From JBQCEE01 sp051960575 (GTDB taxonomy: Bacteria; Actinomycetota; Actinomycetes; Mycobacteriales; Jatrophihabitantaceae), in assembly GCF_051960575.1 (NCBI RefSeq), contig NZ_JBQCEE010000322.1:1-23044 (forward strand): DNA of 23,044 nucleotides, written 5' to 3'. Positions 6,700-13,551 of the stretch are shown here, piece after piece; position 1 is the stretch's first letter, and the number at the start of each line of letters is the position of its first letter. Made by a program: the position numbers and the translations under genes. The notes under the pieces are model-generated. The model was given only the letters and a program-made list of their open reading frames with translations, did no database searches and was not told the DNA's origin.

Positions 6700-7818
6700 G
6701 TGGATCTGGAACTCACCGACGAGCAGAAGCTGCTCGGCGAGACCGTCGACCAGCTACTCGAGAAGCGTTACACGCCGAACTTCCGCCTCGACCTCACCCG
6801 CGGCGAGGGCTGGAGCCGCGACCTCTGGAAGCAGTACGCCGAGCTCGGCCTGCTCGGGCTGCCGTTCGACGAGCAGTACGGCGGCGCCGGCATGGGCTTC
6901 GACGAGCTCGCCGTGGCCATGGAGTCCTTCGGCCGCGCCCTCGTGCTCGAGCCGTACTTCGCCACCGTCGTGCTCGGCGGCGCGCTGATCGCCAACGCCG
7001 GCTCGCCCGAGCAGAAAGCCGCGATCCTGCCGGGCGTCGCGGCGGGCGAGACGGTGCTCGCGTTCGCCTACGCCGAGGCCGGCTCGCGCTACTCGCTCAC
7101 CGACATCGCCACGACGGCCACGCCGGCCGGCGACGGCTGGACGGTCAGCGGCGAGAAGATCGCCGTGCTCGCCGGCGACACCGCCGACCAGGTGGTCGTC
7201 TCGGCGAAGACGCCGTCGGGCGACATCGGGCTGTTCCTCGTCGCCGGCGCCGACGTGCAGCGTGACGGCTACACCATGCAGGACGGACAGCGAGGCGCCG
7301 ACCTGCTCTTCGCCGACGCCCCCGCCATCGCGCTCGGCGAGCCGGCCGACGCGCTCGAGGTCATCGAATCGGTGCTCGACACCGCGACCGCCGCGCTCTG
7401 CGCCGAGGCCGTCGGTGCCATGGACCGCATGCTCTGGATGACGGTCGACTACATGAAGACCCGCGTCCAGTTCGGCAAGCCCATCGCGGTCTTCCAGGCG
7501 CTGCAGCACCGCGCCGCGAACATGTACGTGTCGCTCGAGCAGGCCCGCTCGCTCGCGCTGCTGGCCAAGCTGGCCGTGCAGTCCGACGACGCGACGCAGC
7601 GGCGCACGATGATCCGCGCGGCGAAGATCGGCGTCGACAACGCCGCGCGGCACGTGGGTCAGGAGGCGATCCAGCTGCACGGCGGCATCGGCATGACCAT
7701 GGAGTATCCGGTCGGCCACTACTTCAAGCGGGTGACTGTCATCGCGCACACCTTCGGCGACAGCGACACCCTGGTGCAGGAGGTCGGCGCGGCCGGCGGG
7801 CTGGTCACCGCCGAGTAG
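6700..7818 (+). CDS. Acyl-CoA dehydrogenase-like, predicted non-catalytic partner subunit
   Basis: A 372-residue acyl-CoA dehydrogenase fold: N-terminal helical domain with LGLLGLPFDEQYGGAGMGF (residues 49-67), a middle beta domain around AFAYAEAGSRYSLTDIAT (121-138) and SGEKIAVLAGD (150-160), and a C-terminal domain with TRVQFGKPIAVFQALQHR (254-271) and QLHGGIGMTMEYPVGHYFKR. By alignment to isovaleryl-CoA dehydrogenase, the catalytic-glutamate position is alanine just before LCAEAVGAM, and the C-terminal YEGT position is not kept either. It therefore probably acts as the structural or cofactor-supporting half of a heterotetramer with the preceding subunit. The start is GTG at 6700, with GAGGA 10 nt upstream. 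It is the last gene of the operon, and a 13-bp hairpin follows 12 nt after the stop. Confidence 0.91.
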   Translation: MDLELTDEQKLLGETVDQLLEKRYTPNFRLDLTRGEGWSRDLWKQYAELGLLGLPFDEQYGGAGMGFDELAVAMESFGRALVLEPYFATVVLGGALIANAGSPEQKAAILPGVAAGETVLAFAYAEAGSRYSLTDIATTATPAGDGWTVSGEKIAVLAGDTADQVVVSAKTPSGDIGLFLVAGADVQRDGYTMQDGQRGADLLFADAPAIALGEPADALEVIESVLDTATAALCAEAVGAMDRMLWMTVDYMKTRVQFGKPIAVFQALQHRAANMYVSLEQARSLALLAKLAVQSDDATQRRTMIRAAKIGVDNAARHVGQEAIQLHGGIGMTMEYPVGHYFKRVTVIAHTFGDSDTLVQEVGAAGGLVTAE

Positions 7819-7830
7819 CTCCCCCAGCAT

Positions 7831-7880
7831 GATCAACACCCGTTCCAGCCGGTCATGACCGGTCGGGACGGGTGTTGATC
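7831..7880. repeat. 50-bp palindromic element, copy 1
   Basis: Arms GATCAACACCCGT (7831-7843) and ACGGGTGTTGATC (7868-7880) pair perfectly over 13 bp. Inside is a second palindrome, CCGGTCATGACCGG (7849-7862). The element lies in a convergent gap and ends 4 nt before the stop codon of the hydrolase gene read from the plus side, so on the minus strand it begins 4 nt after that stop. On the plus strand the stem is followed by TTTCT. It probably terminates both the dehydrogenase operon and the hydrolase gene. A related 50-bp copy lies at 8729-8778. Confidence 0.85.
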
Positions 7881-7884
7881 TTTC

Positions 7885-8700
7885 TCAGCGGGCGCTGACG
7901 TGCTCGCGGATCAGCCGGGTGACCTCGTCCGGTCGCTCGATGGTGGACGAGTGGCCTGAGCCCGCGATCGTCTCGAACCGCGCGCCGGCGATGGCGCCGG
8001 CGATGGCGCGGCCGCGGGCGGGCGGTGTCGGCCGGTCGTACTCCCCCGCCGCGACGAGCGTCGGGGCGGTGATGCGACCGAGTTCGGCGAGCACCGGCTT
8101 GCGGCTCACCACGCCGATGACCGCCGCGGTGACGCCGCCGCGGGGCGACGCCGAGAGCCGCGCGATCCACTCGTCGCGCATCCGCTTGCTGTCGGGGTCG
8201 GCGCGGAACGACGGCCCGAACATCACCTGCTCGACCTGCCCGCGCACCGGCCCGATGCCGAAGGTGCGGTAGACGCCGGCCAGGAGGAGGTCCTCGACGG
8301 TGTTCTTCGGGCTCTCGCGGTGGGCGCTGGTGTTGAGCAGCGTCAGCGACCGGACGAGCTCCGGACGCCGGGCGGCGAGCCGCATGCCGACGAAGCCGCC
8401 CATCGACAGGCCCACCCAGTGCACGGGCGCGACGCCGAGCTCGGTGATCAGCGCTGCGGCGTCGTCGGTGAGGGTGTCCATGTCGTAGCCGCGCTCGGCG
8501 ACCGGCGAGGCGCCCTGGCCGCGCCAGTCGATGGCGACGCAGCGGAAATCGGCCTGCAGCGCGGCGATCTGGGCGCTGAACATCCAGCCGCTGAACAGCA
8601 GGCCGTGGCCGAAGACGATGGTCGGGGCGTCGGGACGTGTGTCGGGGGCCCCGGTGTCGGTGTAGGCGATCGTCGCGCCGGCGCGGGTGAAGGTGGGCAT
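7885..8700 (-). CDS. Alpha/beta-fold hydrolase
   Basis: A 271-residue alpha/beta hydrolase with a full catalytic triad. Ser99 sits in the nucleophile elbow GLSMGG, Asp222 in AGEYDRPTP, and His250 in GSGHSSTIERPDEV. The oxyanion-hole segment is FGHGLLFSGWMF (residues 30-41) and DWRGQGAS (58-65) is the usual strand-helix turn. The overall look is that of small esterases, 3-oxoadipate enol-lactonases and haloperoxidase-like proteins; the substrate cannot be read from sequence. ATG at 8700 is preceded by GAGGGTGG. The gene is bracketed on both sides by copies of the 50-bp palindromic element, and its upstream copy falls within its leader or promoter region, so that copy may terminate the preceding gene while this gene starts from within or after it. 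Confidence 0.92.
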   Translation of the reverse strand: MPTFTRAGATIAYTDTGAPDTRPDAPTIVFGHGLLFSGWMFSAQIAALQADFRCVAIDWRGQGASPVAERGYDMDTLTDDAAALITELGVAPVHWVGLSMGGFVGMRLAARRPELVRSLTLLNTSAHRESPKNTVEDLLLAGVYRTFGIGPVRGQVEQVMFGPSFRADPDSKRMRDEWIARLSASPRGGVTAAVIGVVSRKPVLAELGRITAPTLVAAGEYDRPTPPARGRAIAGAIAGARFETIAGSGHSSTIERPDEVTRLIREHVSAR

Positions 8701-8728
8701 GGCGCCACCCTCGCAGACGCGCCGTCAT

Positions 8729-8778
8729 GATCGACACCCGCCTGGACCGGCGCCGACCGGGTGGGACGGGTGTCGATC
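8729..8778. repeat. 50-bp palindromic element, copy 2
   Basis: Arms GATCGACACCCG (8729-8740) and CGGGTGTCGATC (8767-8778) pair perfectly over 12 bp, with a small palindrome CGGCGCCG (8748-8755) in the centre. The length, arm positions and preceding CAT match the copy at 7831-7880. At the fifth base of the arms the A-T pair of copy 1 is a G-C pair here, a compensatory change that supports a functional stem. On the minus strand it begins 4 nt after the stop of the kinase-oxidoreductase fusion gene. Confidence 0.85.
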
Positions 8779-8782
8779 ACCC

Positions 8783-10210
8783 TCAGGGGCGCAGCATCAG
8801 GGCGGCGGCGAGCACGTCGTCGGCGCCGGCCAGGTGCGGCAGCGCGAGGAACACCGTGCGCACGTTGCGGTCGGCGAGCCGGGCGTAGCGGTCGCGCTGT
8901 TCGCCGTACGTGCCGGCGAAGTGCCGGCGGGCGAAGGCCGCGGCGGCGGTGCGGCCGCGGTGCGTCTCCACCCGCGTCCACACCTCGTCGCGGTCGCGCC
9001 CGACGACCGGGACGTCGAGCACCGTCATCGCGACATCCCGTCCGGCCTCAGCGCGGACGGCGTCGAACACCGGCAGCGCCCCGTCGAGCGCGCCGGTCGC
9101 GACGTTGGCGGCGTCGGCGTGCCGGGCGGCGATGGCCAGGGTGCGGCGTCCGGAGCCGCCGACGATCACCTCGATGTCGTGCACCGGACGCGGGTAACAG
9201 GTGGTCTCGGGCAGCCCGGCCGCGGCCTTCGTGCCGGGCGCCCACAGCGCGCGGATCGCCGGCACCGCCGTCTTGAGCAGCCGCAGCCGCTCGGCGGCGG
9301 GAGGGAACGGCAGGCCGTAGGCGGCGTGCTCGCGCTCGAACCAGCCGGCGCCGAGGCCGAGGAAGGCGCGTCCGCCGCTGAGGGTGTCGAGGGTCGCGGC
9401 CGCCTTCGCGAGCACCCCGGGCGCGCGCAGCGTCACCGGCGAGACGAGCGTGCCGAGCTGCAGCCGGGTGTCGAGGCCGGCGAGCAGGCCGAGGGTCGTC
9501 CAGGGTTCCGGGATGGGCGCCCACGCGCGGTCGACCTGCGGGATCTGGATCAGGTGGTCCATGAGGGCGAGCCCGGCGAACCCGGCCTCGTCGGCGGCGA
9601 GCGCGACGTCGCGCAGCCACGCGTGCGGGTCGTCGCCCCACGGGAAGCGCGACAGCTGCAGCACGAACCGCAGCCCGGTGCGTGCGTCGGGTGACGACGA
9701 TGCGGCCGGCTCGCTCGAGTCTCGATCCGTCACCGGGCGCGAGGGCTCGTCACTCGCGACGGTGACCACGGACGTCCAGCCCTCGCCGGCGAGTTCGTCG
9801 CCGACCGTCGCGGCGCGCGTGAGCTGCGCGGTCAACGCGGGCGCGGGCACGGGCCGGGCGCGGGCCGCGTTGCGCGAGCGTGCGAGCGGCGCAGGCACGT
9901 CGAAGCGGACGACGACGGCCGGCAGGCCAGCCGCCTCGGCGAGCGCCCGCCACCGCCGGCGACGTGCAGCATCCAGCCCGAGGGTGTCGACGACGCACGT
10001 CAGCCCGCGCCGCACCCGGGCCGCGACGATGTCCTCGAGCAGCCGGAACGCGTCGTCGGTGGCGTCGAGGTCGTGCCGCCCGCTGCCGACCACGCCGCGC
10101 AGGTCGTCGGACGAGACGATCTCGGGCCCGCGGTAGCGCGCGGCCGCCCACGTCGACTTCCCGCTGCCGGACGCGCCGACGAGCACCACCAGCGCCGGAT
10201 CGGGGATCAC
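8783..10210 (-). CDS. Fusion: P-loop kinase-like domain + F420-type luciferase-like oxidoreductase
   Basis: A 475-residue two-domain protein. Residues 1-150 form a small P-loop kinase: Walker A GASGSGKST (12-20), SSDDLRG (33-39), CVVDTLGLD (72-80) and an arginine-rich lid RSRNAARARPVPA (111-123), most like polynucleotide-kinase or zeta-toxin type kinases. A Ser/Asp-rich linker (about 151-178) joins it to a luciferase-like monooxygenase domain (179-475). That domain has LRFVLQLSRF, AGFAGLALMDHLIQIPQV (209-226), LGTLVSPVTLRAPGVLAKAAATLD and FLGLGAGWFEREHAAYG. It is typical of F420-dependent LLM-class oxidoreductases. Similar fusions appear to exist in other actinobacteria, but I know of no assigned reaction. 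The start is GTG at 10210 with no evident Shine-Dalgarno sequence, 18 nt after the 81-residue acidic protein gene, suggesting coupling. The reading frame is clean through the linker, so a frameshift artefact is unlikely. Confidence 0.88.
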   Translation of the reverse strand: MIPDPALVVLVGASGSGKSTWAAARYRGPEIVSSDDLRGVVGSGRHDLDATDDAFRLLEDIVAARVRRGLTCVVDTLGLDAARRRRWRALAEAAGLPAVVVRFDVPAPLARSRNAARARPVPAPALTAQLTRAATVGDELAGEGWTSVVTVASDEPSRPVTDRDSSEPAASSSPDARTGLRFVLQLSRFPWGDDPHAWLRDVALAADEAGFAGLALMDHLIQIPQVDRAWAPIPEPWTTLGLLAGLDTRLQLGTLVSPVTLRAPGVLAKAAATLDTLSGGRAFLGLGAGWFEREHAAYGLPFPPAAERLRLLKTAVPAIRALWAPGTKAAAGLPETTCYPRPVHDIEVIVGGSGRRTLAIAARHADAANVATGALDGALPVFDAVRAEAGRDVAMTVLDVPVVGRDRDEVWTRVETHRGRTAAAAFARRHFAGTYGEQRDRYARLADRNVRTVFLALPHLAGADDVLAAALMLRP

Positions 10211-10228
10211 GCGGGGCAGTGCGGTACG

Positions 10229-10474
10229 TCAGGCCGTGTCGGCGTCGAGCAGGTCGACCTCGGTGACGCGCCCGGTGTCGACGGTGACGTCGGGCAGGTC
10301 GGCGTCGAGGTTCGCGAGCGAGACCGGCGGCGCGTGCATGTCGATGCCGCTCTGCAGTTCGTGGGCGAGCGCCTGGCGCTTGGTCTCGGCGTCCTCGGGC
10401 GACAGGCCGGTGAGCGGCACGTCGACCGGTTCGTCGTCCTCGCCGTAGCTGATCCGCAGCACATAGTCGGGCAT
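10229..10474 (-). CDS. Small acidic protein of unknown function (81 aa)
   Basis: A strongly acidic 81-residue protein beginning MPDYVLRISYGEDDEPVDVP and ending in repeated Asp-rich turns (NLDADLPDVTVDTG, EVDLLDADTA). There is no signal peptide, membrane segment or cysteine. A central helix (SPEDAETKRQALAHELQSG) is likely. ATG at 10474 is preceded by an AGGGTGGG Shine-Dalgarno sequence and the codon use matches the neighbours, so I regard it as real. It ends 18 nt before the kinase-oxidoreductase fusion on the same strand, so the two are probably co-expressed. I do not recognise the family. Confidence 0.75.
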   Translation of the reverse strand: MPDYVLRISYGEDDEPVDVPLTGLSPEDAETKRQALAHELQSGIDMHAPPVSLANLDADLPDVTVDTGRVTEVDLLDADTA

Positions 10475-10503
10475 CGACCCACCCTAGCGGGACGGCACCG
10501 CGG

Positions 10504-11259
10504 TCAGACGAGCAGCTTGACCAGCGCGGCGAGGCCGACGACCACGATCACCACGCGCAGCGCCGTCGGCGAGAGCCGCCGCCCGATGCGCGCGCCGAGC
10601 CCGCCGCCGAGGATCGAGCCCAGCGCGATGAGGCCGGCCGCCGCCCAGTCGATCCGCTCGGCGGTGATCACGAAGACGATCGCCGCGACGAGGTTGACCA
10701 GACCGGCGAGCACGTTCTTCAGGGCGTTCTGGCGCTGGATGGTGTCGTCGAGGAAGAGGCCGAGGAAGCCCATCTGCAGCACGCCCTGCGCCGCGCCGAA
10801 GTAGCCGCCGTACACGCCGGTGAAGGCCATCGCACCCCAGAGCGGAGGCTTCACCTCCGTTGAGGCGGCATGCTGGGTCGAGCGCAGGCGGGCGGTGAGC
10901 CGCGGGCCGAAGATCACGAGCAGCAGCGCCAGCACGATGAGTGCGGGCACGATCGCCTTGAACGCCCCCGGCGGCAGTTGCAGCAGCAGCACCGCCCCGA
11001 CCGCGGCGCCGAGCACGACGGCGCTCGACAGGACGGCGACGCGGCGCCCCTGCCCACGCAGCTCGCGCCGGTAGCCGTACGCGCCGGTGAACGATCCGGG
11101 GAACAGCCCGAGCGTGTTGCTGATGTTCGCCGTCACCGGCGGCAGGCCGACGTAGAGCAGCACCGGGAACGACACCAGGGTGCCCGAACCGACGACCGTG
11201 TTGATCGCCCCGGCCCAGACGCCGGCGACGAGCACGAGCACGCCCTCCCAGAAGCTCAC
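10504..11259 (-). CDS. TauE/SafE-family membrane permease
   Basis: A 251-residue polytopic membrane protein with about seven or eight hydrophobic segments. The family signature is at the N terminus, AGAINTVVGSGTLVSFPVLL, with TANISNTLGLFPGSFTGAYGY following. The second repeat half has FTGVYGGYFGAAQGVLQMGFLG and NALKNVLAGLVNLVAAIVF. These proteins export sulfite, sulfoacetate or other organosulfur anions where tested; the substrate here is unknown. I chose GTG at 11259 (MSFWEGVLVL), the usual start for the family, although the GAGGA sequence abuts it more closely than normal. A later GTG would remove part of the first helix. It begins 16 nt after the malQ stop on the same strand. Confidence 0.92.
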   Translation of the reverse strand: MSFWEGVLVLVAGVWAGAINTVVGSGTLVSFPVLLYVGLPPVTANISNTLGLFPGSFTGAYGYRRELRGQGRRVAVLSSAVVLGAAVGAVLLLQLPPGAFKAIVPALIVLALLLVIFGPRLTARLRSTQHAASTEVKPPLWGAMAFTGVYGGYFGAAQGVLQMGFLGLFLDDTIQRQNALKNVLAGLVNLVAAIVFVITAERIDWAAAGLIALGSILGGGLGARIGRRLSPTALRVVIVVVGLAALVKLLV

Positions 11260-11275
11260 TCCTCGACCGTAGTGA

Positions 11276-13072
11276 TCACCCCTGGCGTGGTGCCCGCCGC
11301 AGTCCCTCGTCGAGCAGTCGCGACAGCCGGCGGGTGCCCGGCGCGGCGAGGAAGGCCTCGAGCGAGACCTCCTGCCCCTGCCCGTCGGCGAGCGGCAGCC
11401 GCCAGTTCGGGTACTGGTCGACCGTGCCGGGCAGGTTCGGCTGGCGGAGGTCACCCACCGCATCGCCCGGCGCCGCCAGCACGATCCGGCTCGGCGACTG
11501 CACCAGCGCGCCGTACATCGCGTCGACGACCCTGTCGGCGTCGCCGGTGTCAGCAGGGTCGAGCAGGCCCTCGGCCACGAGCAGGTCGAGCAGCGCCTGC
11601 CGCTCGGCCGCCGCCGCGCGGTACTCGTCGGCGGGCGGACGTCCGAGCACGCCGGTCCGCTCGCGGATGCGCACCTGCTCGTCCTGCAACCACCCGTGGG
11701 CCGTCGGCAGGTCGTGCGTCGAGACACTCGCCGCGGCGAGGCTGCGCCAGTCGACCGGACGCCGCGACTCCCCCACGTCGGTGCCCTCGAACCACAGCAC
11801 GGCCGACCCGAGCACACCGAGCTCGGCCAGCCGGCGGCGGAACGCGGGGTCGACGGTGCCGAGGTCCTCGCCGATCACCAGACCGCCGTGGGCGCGCGCG
11901 GCGTCGACCACCGCGCCGAGCATCGCCTCGGTGTCGTAGCTGACGAAGGTGCCGTCGGCCGCGTCGCCGTCCTGCGGCACGTACCAGAGGCGCGACAGCC
12001 CGAGGATGTGGTCGATGCGCAGCCCGCCGCCGAGCGTGAACGCGGTCTCGACCACCGAGCGCCACGGCGCGAAGCCGGTCTCGGCGAGCCGGTCCGGCCG
12101 CCACGCGGGCAGCCCCCAGTTCTGGCCGAGCTGATTGAACTCGTCCGGGGGCGCCCCGATGCGCATGCCGGACGCGAACAGTGACTGCAGCGCCCATCCG
12201 TCCGCGCCGTCGGGGTCGACGCCCACCGCGAGGTCGTGCACGATGCCGATCGTCATGCCGGCGGCGAGCGCGGCGTCCTGCGCGGCACGCAACTGCTCGC
12301 GCGCCCGGATCTGGGCCCAGGTGTGCAGGGTGACGCGGCGGGGATCGGCCGTGGCGTCGGCGTGCGCACCGGGCTCGTGCAGGTCTGCCGGCCACGCCGG
12401 CCAGCTGCGACCGTGCTGCTCGGCGAGCGCGCAGAAGACGGCGAAGCTGCGCAGCGCCTCCTGGTCGTCCCGTCCGTCGAGCAGCTGCTGCACGACCGCC
12501 TCGCCGGGGAACAGCAGGTCGAGCGCGGCGAGCTTCGCCCGCCAGACCTCACCCCGGTCGATGAGCCCGCCGGATGCCGGCTTCAGCGCGTCGACCGCGG
12601 CGCGCGCGTCCGGGTCGGCCGCCTGGTACTCGGGCAGCGCAGTGATCGAGAGGGACGCGAGCGAGACCGCTCGTCGGCTCGACGGGTAGTACGGCGAGTC
12701 GGTGAACGGCGCGACGGGTGTCTCGGCGTGCAGCGGGTTGACGAGCAGCACGTCGGCCCCCAGCGCGGCCAGGCCGGTGGCCAGCCGGGCGAGGTCGGCG
12801 TAATCGCCGATGCCCCACGAGTCGGCGCTGCGCAGCTGGTAGAGCTGCACCTGCCAGCCCCAGTGCCGCCCCTCGGGTACCGGCGCGGGCTCGGTTGCGG
12901 TGGCGGGCGTGCGCGGCACCGGGTCGCCGGCGGCGGCGGCCACCCTGGCGACATCGGCCGGGTCGACCTGCACCAGGCGCTGCAGCTGGTCGCGGTACTC
13001 CGTCGCCGCGACGCCGGCGAGCGCTGTTCCTCCGGTCTCGCGCGTCCGCGAGCCGTCACCGCCTGCCGTCAT
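11276..13072 (-). CDS. malQ: 4-alpha-glucanotransferase (amylomaltase, GH77), compact form
   Basis: MalQ transfers alpha-1,4-glucan chains between maltodextrins, releasing glucose in maltose and glycogen metabolism. The 598-residue protein has all GH77 landmarks: QLYQLRSADSWGIGDYADL (residues 76-94), DSPYYPSSRRAVS (125-137), the nucleophile Asp354 in LRIDHILGLSRLW, acid/base Glu402 in VIGEDLGTV, and the transition-state Asp454 in STHDLPT. The N-terminal segment ALAGVAATEYRDQLQRLVQV (17-36) resembles the first helices of actinobacterial MalQ. However, the roughly 100-residue beta-sandwich usually found before the barrel is replaced by a short Pro/Ala linker (about 50-68), making it shorter than the usual 690-720 residues. 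The ATG at 13072 has GGGTGGGG just upstream. It is followed by tauE after 16 nt. Confidence 0.95.
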   Translation of the reverse strand: MTAGGDGSRTRETGGTALAGVAATEYRDQLQRLVQVDPADVARVAAAAGDPVPRTPATATEPAPVPEGRHWGWQVQLYQLRSADSWGIGDYADLARLATGLAALGADVLLVNPLHAETPVAPFTDSPYYPSSRRAVSLASLSITALPEYQAADPDARAAVDALKPASGGLIDRGEVWRAKLAALDLLFPGEAVVQQLLDGRDDQEALRSFAVFCALAEQHGRSWPAWPADLHEPGAHADATADPRRVTLHTWAQIRAREQLRAAQDAALAAGMTIGIVHDLAVGVDPDGADGWALQSLFASGMRIGAPPDEFNQLGQNWGLPAWRPDRLAETGFAPWRSVVETAFTLGGGLRIDHILGLSRLWYVPQDGDAADGTFVSYDTEAMLGAVVDAARAHGGLVIGEDLGTVDPAFRRRLAELGVLGSAVLWFEGTDVGESRRPVDWRSLAAASVSTHDLPTAHGWLQDEQVRIRERTGVLGRPPADEYRAAAAERQALLDLLVAEGLLDPADTGDADRVVDAMYGALVQSPSRIVLAAPGDAVGDLRQPNLPGTVDQYPNWRLPLADGQGQEVSLEAFLAAPGTRRLSRLLDEGLRRAPRQG

Positions 13073-13124
13073 GCCCCACCCCGTCCGCCGTGCCCGCGCC
13101 GCGCCGCCGGGCGTCCTGAGGCTC

Positions 13125-13436
13125 CTACCCTGTCACCCCCTCGCGCACCTCGATCGGCACGGTGCGGCCGTCGCCTGTGACCGTGATGATCAGCTCTTCC
13201 TCGCGGGCGGTCGGGTGGCGCGTCCAAGACCGACCAGGCGCGAGGAAGACAGGGTCATCAAGGACGTGGGTACGTCGTCGGCCCGTCCTGCCGGCCCACC
13301 ATCTGGCGAGGACATCCGTCAGCAGGACGGGCGAGTCGTACGGCGTCGGCTCCGACGCGGCGAGCAGCCTTCCCAGCGGCGCGCTGACTCGACGGCCGAG
13401 CGCCAGCGCACGAGGTGTGCGGTGCGAGCCGGGCAT
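13125..13436 (-). CDS. Unrecognised small protein (103 aa)
   Basis: A 103-residue basic-to-neutral protein that I do not recognise. It starts at ATG 13436 with GGAGG eight nt upstream, which is the main argument that it is real. It ends 52 nt before malQ. The first half is Arg/Pro/Leu-rich, and the middle has DVLARWWAGRTGRRR. The second half, with EEELIITVTGDGRTVPIEV, looks like two beta strands. There is no signal peptide or membrane segment. Its third codon positions are somewhat less GC-rich than those of neighbouring genes, hinting at either a young or transferred gene or a gene remnant. Confidence 0.5.
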   Translation of the reverse strand: MPGSHRTPRALALGRRVSAPLGRLLAASEPTPYDSPVLLTDVLARWWAGRTGRRRTHVLDDPVFLAPGRSWTRHPTAREEELIITVTGDGRTVPIEVREGVTG

Positions 13437-13551
13437 CGGGGCGGCCTCCGGAGCGACGGATGTCCTTGCACCGAACCACCGGTCTTCGACGGCAGCAGGG
13501 GTCGAACGGCCCGTTCAGGTCGCCATCACCGGCCCGGCGGGCGTCATCCGG

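Noticed and set aside
5315..7839. Long minus-strand frames opposite the two acyl-CoA dehydrogenase genes
   Set aside because: Their composition (Arg, Asp, His, Val-rich) is typical of antisense frames in GC-rich genes, while the plus strand encodes complete recognisable enzymes.
7885..8778. Hydrolase gene as the cargo of a transposon bounded by the two 50-bp palindromes
   Set aside because: Each element is itself a hairpin, no transposase or target-site duplication is seen, and each element sits 4 nt after a separate stop codon, which fits a gene-end element better.
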